Shown piece after piece: positions 33,715 through 38,877 of a stretch of DNA of 38,877 nt (its first letter is position 1; every line of letters begins with the position of its first letter). The stretch is from Candidatus Thorarchaeota archaeon (GTDB lineage Archaea; Asgardarchaeota; Thorarchaeia; Thorarchaeales; Thorarchaeaceae): assembly GCA_011364905.1 (NCBI GenBank), contig RDNZ01000026.1, positions 1 to 38,877 on the forward strand. Reading direction: 5' to 3'. The notes beneath the pieces are model-generated. The model had not been told where the DNA came from. It saw only the letters and a list, made by a program, of their open reading frames with translations, and made no database searches. A program made the translations under genes and the position numbers.

Positions 33715-35952
33715 ATGAAAAACCACCTTAAGCTGCTAGGAATTATATTTACACTTCTTTGGCTCATGCCACTGGCAAGTCCGATATCTGTGACTAATCA
33801 AAATCACTCTGTTGCCTTTACTTCTGCAGCAACAGACACAAACCGTGTAGAATGGAAGACAAACAGGTTTCCGAATCCGGGATTCGAGCTATGGTCTGAT
33901 GATACAAGCCCCAATGACTTAGGCAGTGATTTCACTAGGGAACACTATTCATACTATAACACCAATCCTTTGTATGTCAATGAGGGGACTCGCTCATTTG
34001 TCATCCAAGCTCGAGCGGACAATCCTGTTGATTACTCTGAAGCATTGCTAAGAAGGTCAAGTTGGAGTTCATGGAGCAATCCGACAAACCTAACTCTGAA
34101 GTTCGATTGGTTTGTTGATGCGTTGCCCAGCGCGGTTGATAATAACTATTTGCGTATGCAAGTGCGTTTTGCTGCGCCTGGACAGAGGAACCTTTTCTAC
34201 TACTTCGAGAGTCAAAATACTGGTCTCGGAAATGACACGTTCAACTGCTACTTCGAAGTCTCAGCCCCGCTACAATCTTGGAACACATTCAACAGGAATC
34301 TGACAGAGGACTATTTCGAAGCGTTCGGCTCATACCCCACCTATCAATTCTATACCTTTGAATTCCAGCTTCGCAGTTACACTAATGCTTACTGTAGAGC
34401 TTACTTCGATGACCTCTGGTTGGTGAATGGTACAACATTCATAGGCGGGTCTATTTCAAATGGCAACTTCGAAACAAACGGCATTTGGCAAACTAATCTC
34501 AACAGTGATCAAGGTTTGGTCAGTAAATCCACGACCCGCCTAGAAGGAGATTACAGTCTCAACGCAACTGCAACATCGAATGGAAATGTCAGCTACGCGC
34601 GTTTACAAATCTATGACAATATACGAGCGTCGTCTTTGAATCCAGATCAGCTCACTCTAAAGTGGAGAATCGATGAATTAGTATCGCCTTCGGAGAACAC
34701 ATACGCCTATATCAGAGCGACCTGCATGAATGGCTCTGATGAGGGCGAATTCTATCTCACATATGGACTGTTCTTCATCGGTGATTCCGCACCATATGAA
34801 ACCTATGGGGGGCAAGATTTGCGTGCGACGGGATTCAATGTGACCGATCAGTGGCACTCATTCGAAACAAGCTTTTGGGATGAAATTGCTTCTGTAGCAT
34901 CGCCAGAGTTCATCATCCTTGAGGATATCCAAATTGAGGTATACTCACGGGATCCAGGAGCACGCATCACGATTCTCTTCGACGATGCCTCGCTCACTAC
35001 AGCAGCTCTATGTGATATGGGATACGAGGATCAAGGCCAAGTGGGCGATGAGATCTGGACATGGAACCTCTGGGACAATCCAGCACCAAACTATACGGTC
35101 ACTGATAATGCCCATTCAGGGTCCCGGGCAGCCAGACTTGCCTTGGAGAATGGTGAGTATTTCTATGGAGAGCAATATCCGAATCTCCATCAATTGAATG
35201 AGAACACCGATCTCTGGTTGGACCTCTTTTGGCGCATTGAAGATTGGTCCGCAGATGCTGGAAACTTTCTCTATATAGCAGTCTATTTCGATGAGAAATC
35301 GATTGCATATATATTCGCCAACAATTCCGCGGTTCCAAGCGAGGATGGGTTCGATGAATACATCCTGGTGTCCGGGTACAACACTCAAGGTGTATGGAAC
35401 AATCTGCAAAGAAACCTATATGATGACTATGAGTCAGCTTTTGGCGTTGCACCAGACACATATGTATACGACATTACACTGTTTGGAGAAACAGACGCAG
35501 CTGGGAATCTTGAGGTGCTTTTTGATGATGTTTACCTTTACAATGACCCAGCACCAGAGATTTCTGGAATATCGTTTACTCCAACAATCGTCAATACTGG
35601 GGTAAATGTATCAGCTCAAGTGTACGACCCAAGTCTTGCAACCGTAAAGCTTGTCTATCAAGTAGACGGAGCAGCATGGATGGACATCAGTATGGTTGAC
35701 ACTGGGAATGGGTATAATGGCACCATCCCAGGTCAGGCTGTTGGTACTTCGGTTCTGTTTTACGTCGAAGCGACTGATGCTTTCGGACAGACATCTCAGA
35801 TCACTCCAATCGGATATGAAGTGACGGAGGGATATGTGCCTCCTCCTCCGAATTTGCTTCCGTTGCTCATTGCGGTCGGTGTTGGAGGAGCAGCTGTAAT
35901 TGTGATTTTGGTATATGTTCTATACATAAAACCAAAGCAATCCGGAAAATGA
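33715..35952 (+). CDS. Triple-repeat extracellular protein with Ig-like domain and membrane anchor
   Basis: 745 residues; AGGAGGG at 33702-33708 before the ATG. Signal peptide (1 to about 22), then three tandem domains of about 180 residues (about 53-238, 247-430, 435-610). Each opens with a glycine-glutamate phrase (NPGFELW, NGNFETNG, DMGYEDQG) and closes with an FDD phrase (AYFDDLWLVN, ILFDDASLTT, VLFDDVYLYN), like galactose-binding/CBM-type jelly rolls. An Ig- or fibronectin-like domain (612-705), Pro-rich linker (VPPPPN) and membrane helix (714-737, KPKQSGK end) follow. Many N-x-S/T sites suggest glycosylation. A cell-surface glycan or polymer-binding role is inferred. A terminator follows, so it is a single-gene unit. 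Confidence 0.8.
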   Translation: MKNHLKLLGIIFTLLWLMPLASPISVTNQNHSVAFTSAATDTNRVEWKTNRFPNPGFELWSDDTSPNDLGSDFTREHYSYYNTNPLYVNEGTRSFVIQARADNPVDYSEALLRRSSWSSWSNPTNLTLKFDWFVDALPSAVDNNYLRMQVRFAAPGQRNLFYYFESQNTGLGNDTFNCYFEVSAPLQSWNTFNRNLTEDYFEAFGSYPTYQFYTFEFQLRSYTNAYCRAYFDDLWLVNGTTFIGGSISNGNFETNGIWQTNLNSDQGLVSKSTTRLEGDYSLNATATSNGNVSYARLQIYDNIRASSLNPDQLTLKWRIDELVSPSENTYAYIRATCMNGSDEGEFYLTYGLFFIGDSAPYETYGGQDLRATGFNVTDQWHSFETSFWDEIASVASPEFIILEDIQIEVYSRDPGARITILFDDASLTTAALCDMGYEDQGQVGDEIWTWNLWDNPAPNYTVTDNAHSGSRAARLALENGEYFYGEQYPNLHQLNENTDLWLDLFWRIEDWSADAGNFLYIAVYFDEKSIAYIFANNSAVPSEDGFDEYILVSGYNTQGVWNNLQRNLYDDYESAFGVAPDTYVYDITLFGETDAAGNLEVLFDDVYLYNDPAPEISGISFTPTIVNTGVNVSAQVYDPSLATVKLVYQVDGAAWMDISMVDTGNGYNGTIPGQAVGTSVLFYVEATDAFGQTSQITPIGYEVTEGYVPPPPNLLPLLIAVGVGGAAVIVILVYVLYIKPKQSGK

Positions 35953-35960
35953 ATTTCGTG

Positions 35961-35995
35961 CCCAGTCGTATGACTGGGTGTTCTCTCTTTTTTTT
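35961..35995 (+). terminator. Intrinsic-type terminator after the surface protein
   Basis: CCCAGTC (35961-35967), loop GTAT, GACTGGG (35972-35978), then TTCTCTCTTTTTTTT (35981-35995). The stem is perfect and begins 8 nt after the stop codon. Confidence 0.8.
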
Positions 35996-36024
35996 GCTGA
36001 TGACAAGAGGACTGTATAATGACA

Positions 36025-36054
36025 AGTATAATATCTGAAAGATTGCATTTCAGA
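36025..36054 (+). promoter_or_regulatory. Promoter of the REC-GAF-PAS gene with dyad
   Basis: TATA box AGTATAATAT (36025-36034) is followed by the dyad TCTGAAA (36034-36040) / TTTCAGA (36048-36054). The predicted start is near 36058. The 12-mer CATTGTGTCTAG at 36072-36083 also occurs at 6821-6832 in the promoter of the GyrI-type regulator, which may be chance. Confidence 0.4.
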
Positions 36055-36115
36055 ACACAATAGCAATTAGTCATTGTGTCTAGTGGAAAGATACTGTAAC
36101 CGAGGTAGAGAGGAA

Positions 36116-37441
36116 TTGAAGATACGAGTCCTAGTAATCGATGATGATGAGGACTTGTTGTTCCTTGCTGGTAAATTCCTCACACGCGAAGATGAGAGAA
36201 TCCAACTCGTATCTGCAACTACTGATCAAGAAGCCCTACGCTTAATTGAAGAAGAGGCGTTTGATGCCATCGTTTGCGATCACTTCCTTGGTCAGGGTAG
36301 TATGACCGGGCTAGAGCTGCTTGAATGGGTCAGAGAATTCAATCCGCATATTCCATTCATCATTTTCACTGGACGAAGCCAAGAAGCTGTAGCAATCAGA
36401 GCGCTGAATCTTGGCGCCGACTACTATCTGAAAAAAGGAACAGAAGAATTTCGAGAACTATTCTCACAGCTAGCCAGTAGGATAGTATCTGAAGTTGAAG
36501 AAAGAAGACAAGCGGAAGCACTTGAATCTGCATTAAATGAAATGGAAAAACGTGTTGAGGAAAGGACTACCGAGCTTACAAAAGCCAATGAACAGCTTAA
36601 TCAAGAAATCACAGAACGCAAAAAAATGGAAGAGTCCCTGATATTACAGAGAGACCTAGGAAACACATTGTGCAATACGGAGAATCTGATAGATGCATTA
36701 GATAGAATCCTGAAAGCCACTGTCCAGTTGGAAGGAATTGACACGGGAGGAATCTTTCTTGTAGACTCGGATACTGGTGATTTTGATCTCTCGACAAGTC
36801 AGGGGATGTCTGCTGAGTTTCTCAAAAGCATTCTTGATCAAAAAGAAATACCAGTGATTTCTGAGCCCCTCTATGTTTCCAGTTCAGAGATAGATGAGAC
36901 TCTCAAAAGAAAGAGTGATTTTGAAGATCTATCCGCAATAGCCATCGTACCTATTTTACTCGATGGAAAGCCTGTTGCAATTCTTAGTCTCGGTTCACAT
37001 TCTCATGAAGAAATACCACTTACGGATAGGCATACACTAGAGGCGATTGCCATTCAAATCAGTGCATATATGGCTAGGATGAAATCACAGCAATCAATTG
37101 CTCAGTCCCAACGTGAAATAATACGTGTTTTTGATGAGCTTCGGGATATGCTATTCATAATTGACAAAACTGGTCTTATAGTTCATACAAACGACTTAGC
37201 AAACACTAGGTTGGGAGGGAAGCAAGTAGCTTTGGATGGCGATAGCATTTTAGAGTTTTATATTCAAGAAGATCAAGAAAAGATCAGCCAGATTCTTCAA
37301 GATGTCATGAACGGACAAGTGGTCATGTCGACTGCACCTCTGAAGACAGTGAATGGGCAGCTAGTAAAAGCTAGTACTAGGTTCGTGAAGAGCTATTATT
37401 CAGGGAAAGATGTTGTGTTCATGGTTAGCCATGAAGATTAA
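36116..37441 (+). CDS. Response-regulator protein: REC, coiled coil, GAF, PAS; no output domain
   Basis: About 441 residues from TTG 36116, which has GAGGT at 36102-36106 and starts at the receiver core (LKIRVLVIDDDED); TTG 36074 would add 14 unconserved residues. Receiver domain: acidic pair in IDDDED, phospho-acceptor Asp in AIVCDHF, Thr in IIFTG, Lys in YYLKKG. A coiled coil (VEERRQAEALESALNEMEKR, EERTTELTKANEQL) leads to a GAF domain (about 186-320) and a PAS domain (about 334-440, FIIDKTGLIVHTN). No histidine kinase, HTH or enzymatic domain follows, so the output is unknown. It probably serves as a sensory relay for a separate kinase, perhaps the one at 38192. Confidence 0.85.
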   Translation: MKIRVLVIDDDEDLLFLAGKFLTREDERIQLVSATTDQEALRLIEEEAFDAIVCDHFLGQGSMTGLELLEWVREFNPHIPFIIFTGRSQEAVAIRALNLGADYYLKKGTEEFRELFSQLASRIVSEVEERRQAEALESALNEMEKRVEERTTELTKANEQLNQEITERKKMEESLILQRDLGNTLCNTENLIDALDRILKATVQLEGIDTGGIFLVDSDTGDFDLSTSQGMSAEFLKSILDQKEIPVISEPLYVSSSEIDETLKRKSDFEDLSAIAIVPILLDGKPVAILSLGSHSHEEIPLTDRHTLEAIAIQISAYMARMKSQQSIAQSQREIIRVFDELRDMLFIIDKTGLIVHTNDLANTRLGGKQVALDGDSILEFYIQEDQEKISQILQDVMNGQVVMSTAPLKTVNGQLVKASTRFVKSYYSGKDVVFMVSHED

Positions 37442-37466
37442 AAGACCCAGTTCTATTAATCTGGAA

Positions 37467-37496
37467 TTCTCCAATAATCATATATAGATTGGAGAA
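37467..37496 (+). promoter_or_regulatory. TATA box flanked by a perfect 9-bp dyad (operator)
   Basis: TTCTCCAAT (37467-37475) and ATTGGAGAA (37488-37496) are perfect inverted copies, 21 bp centre to centre, and the TATA box CATATATA (37479-37486) lies exactly between them. A dimeric regulator bound here would block TBP. The next gene is a winged-helix regulator, so autorepression is the natural reading. Confidence 0.6.
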
Positions 37497-37559
37497 ATTA
37501 ACAAAATGGGAGCAAGGCTTGAGCCATAAGACCACAAAAGGAACGACAGGTGCGAATTA

Positions 37560-38054
37560 ATGGGAGATGACGACGGATTCCTCAAGGGACCAATAACACG
37601 GCTCTTTGAGAAAGTGGCAAAATGGATAGGACTATCCTCGAATGCGGGACCGGTATTGGCGGCACTTTTCATTGAAAACTACGAAACTGGAAATCGTATG
37701 AGTTCTGATGACATCTGCAAAGCCACAGGCTATTCTCGAGCGAATGCCGGATTGATTATCTCACAACTTGAGGCATTAAGAATCATTGAAGGCAATAGGG
37801 ATTATGATCAGACTGGTCGTGGAAGAAAACGAGTTCTTTATGCAATTAAGGGTGATTTTAAGGAAATATTCAACCTCGGAGTAATGAGTTTGATGGACAG
37901 ACTCGGCACCATGATGAAAGACATCCAATCTATTCAGGATTTGAGAAGTGGGCGTGACGATGCGTTGGGCCCAATGCTAAGAGACATTAAGAAAGTAATC
38001 CAAGAACGAATAGATTCGCTTGAAGCAGTTTCATCTGCAGAAGTGACTCTTTGA
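37560..38054 (+). CDS. Winged-helix regulator (GbsR/MarR-like)
   Basis: 164 residues. Residues about 25-95 form a winged helix: SSNAGPVLAALFIENY, SSDDICKATGYSRANAGLIISQLEAL (recognition helix around SRANAGLIISQL) and a wing with TGRGRKRVLYAI. A C-terminal helical part (DIQSIQDLRSG to VIQERIDSLEAV) would dimerise. This is close to the GbsR/MarR-like build of archaeal regulators. A perfect dyad around its TATA box suggests autoregulation. It lies between the REC-GAF-PAS gene (same strand) and a kinase (convergent). Target genes and ligand are unknown. Confidence 0.82.
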   Translation: MGDDDGFLKGPITRLFEKVAKWIGLSSNAGPVLAALFIENYETGNRMSSDDICKATGYSRANAGLIISQLEALRIIEGNRDYDQTGRGRKRVLYAIKGDFKEIFNLGVMSLMDRLGTMMKDIQSIQDLRSGRDDALGPMLRDIKKVIQERIDSLEAVSSAEVTL

Positions 38055-38165
38055 CCTTAAGTGATACAACAAATCATCGTTCTGCATTGGCGTAGTTGGT
38101 AGTACAACATTCAAGGGCAGCAGTTCTTGATTCTTCTGAACAACGTGTGTCTATAGAAAATGTCC

Positions 38166-38193
38166 AGTTTTGTACACAGAGTGAGCCAAAACT
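38166..38193. terminator. Possible terminator hairpin at the end of the kinase gene
   Basis: AGTTTTG (38166-38172) and CAAAACT (38187-38193) form a perfect 7-bp inverted repeat at the minus-strand stop of the kinase; a short T-rich stretch follows on the minus strand. It lies between convergent genes and may serve the kinase. Support is modest. Confidence 0.3.
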
Positions 38194-38877
38194 ACAGAGC
38201 GGCGGGGAGTGATACGATAAATACAGAACCCTTGGAATAATCGTCCTCAACCCGATCTTCCACACTAATGGATCCTCCGAATACCTCTGTCAGTGTTTTT
38301 GCAACTGAGAGACCCAAACCGGTACCTTTTGCACCTGTCATAAAACGATTGAAGAGATTAACTCGACTACTCGGTTCTATCCCTTGACCAAAGTCAATGA
38401 CTCGAGTTGTCCAAAAAGAGGCATCCTGAGTTTCAGCATAGCCAATTTCTATGTCAATACGCTTTTTGTCAGGAGAGTATTTGATTGCGTTTCTAAGCAG
38501 ATTCGTGAATATGCCCTCAATCAAAGCGTTTGCCAGAACGTAGCATTCCCCAACATTACGATTAATAGTAAACTCGATGCTTTGTTGATGAATTAGAGGG
38601 ACTGCATTTTCATAGGAGTTCCGTATGCTTTGAACAAGATCAATTCGTTCGAGATTTTGAAGACTAACTGTTTCAGACATGCCTATTTGCCTTACATTTC
38701 GAATAAGTTCATCAGCACGCTTCAATTCTGACTGGGCATCTTTAATGGCCTGCTCTCTAACTCCTTGTTGTAATCCATCAACATCAAGAAGACCTAATGA
38801 AATGAGAATTGCTTGATGGTAGTTTGATATATCGTGAACAAGCAAATCGGAGTAGACAGCAGATCTCTGATGTGCGT
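38192..38877 (-). CDS. Histidine kinase, C-terminal part (cut by the window end)
   Basis: At least 228 residues; the frame is open to the window end (residues AHQRSAVYSD precede the first TTG), so the N-terminal sensor part lies outside. H-box: DLLVHDISNYHQAILIS with the phospho-acceptor His; the HDI-x-N form is typical of archaeal kinases. The HATPase_c domain shows the N-box NLLRNAIKYS, G1 IDFGQGI and G2 KGTGLGLSVAK. It should phosphorylate a receiver such as that of the protein at 36116. It faces the wHTH gene head on (convergent), with 137 bp between them. Confidence 0.9.
   Translation of the reverse strand, partial: AHQRSAVYSDLLVHDISNYHQAILISLGLLDVDGLQQGVREQAIKDAQSELKRADELIRNVRQIGMSETVSLQNLERIDLVQSIRNSYENAVPLIHQQSIEFTINRNVGECYVLANALIEGIFTNLLRNAIKYSPDKKRIDIEIGYAETQDASFWTTRVIDFGQGIEPSSRVNLFNRFMTGAKGTGLGLSVAKTLTEVFGGSISVEDRVEDDYSKGSVFIVSLPAAL

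Noticed and set aside
38081..38140. tRNA-like stretch: TGGCGTAGTTGG matches the A-box consensus and GTTC-TTGATTC resembles a B box
   Set aside because: No acceptor stem pairs (the 7 nt before the A box find no partner), the D-stem does not form and the distance between boxes is too short. Probably chance or a decayed fragment.
1..38877. CRISPR array, transposase or integrase, rRNA
   Set aside because: No regularly spaced identical repeats, no DDE or recombinase motifs and no rRNA-like stretch were seen while reading both strands.

Overview
The window looks like a piece of an archaeal genome, most likely an Asgard archaeon of the Thorarchaeota type. The reasons are archaeal TATA boxes about 25 bp upstream of starts, a tetrahydromethanopterin methyltransferase subunit H (MtrH) homologue, a PIRL-type leucine-rich-repeat protein with repeats of exactly 23 residues, membrane-linked winged-helix regulators, surface proteins with Thr-rich or Pro-rich stalks and C-terminal membrane anchors, and an archaeal-type histidine kinase with an HDISN H-box. 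The lineage is inferred from gene content, not from a phylogenetic marker. Genes are dense, ATGA or TAATG overlaps are common, and Shine-Dalgarno sites (GGAGG) are strong.

Layout. 1-105: tail of an upstream gene and a hairpin terminator. 310-6765: a tandemly duplicated ABC exporter (ATPase-permease, ATPase-permease) followed by a secreted, membrane-anchored papain/C39-like protease. 6857-7720: an ArsR-like regulator with a GyrI-like effector domain. 7849-8887: a leucine-rich-repeat protein with an out-of-frame membrane tail. 8888-9550: a 660-bp gene-free stretch that holds a promoter and a possible structured RNA. 9551-10035: two tiny coupled paralogous ORFs. 10088-13634 (minus): an acyltransferase-3 membrane protein and a large secreted DUF3160 protein. 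13750-15945: a membrane-bound wHTH regulator, a nitroreductase and an Fpg-like DNA glycosylase. 16131-18914: an exported hypothetical protein, a lone MtrH and a dolichol/phytol-kinase-like membrane protein.

18924-33571 is the most distinctive part, a divergent acyl-CoA cluster. The minus arm runs acyl-CoA ligase, KAS III-like protein, MaoC hydratase, double AHSA1/SRPBCC protein. The plus arm runs a complete branched-chain-amino-acid/acyl-type (HAAT) importer (LivG, LivF, LivH, LivM), alpha/beta hydrolase, a second KAS III-like protein, a second acyl-CoA ligase, a second alpha/beta hydrolase and the LivK-type binding protein. Ligase, KAS III-like protein and hydrolase each occur twice. Both KAS III-like proteins keep the active-site Cys but have lost the His and Asn needed for decarboxylative condensation. 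LivG has a degenerate ABC signature motif, and LivM carries an extra membrane insertion and a C-terminal membrane extension. I infer a pathway that imports a carboxylic acid or related compound, activates it to a CoA thioester and processes it by acyl transfer. The substrate cannot be read from the sequence.

33715-38877: a triple-repeat surface protein closed by a bacterial-looking terminator, a REC-GAF-PAS signalling protein without an output domain, a wHTH regulator with a perfect dyad flanking its own TATA box, and on the minus strand a histidine kinase cut by the window end. No CRISPR array, rRNA, convincing tRNA or transposase was seen.
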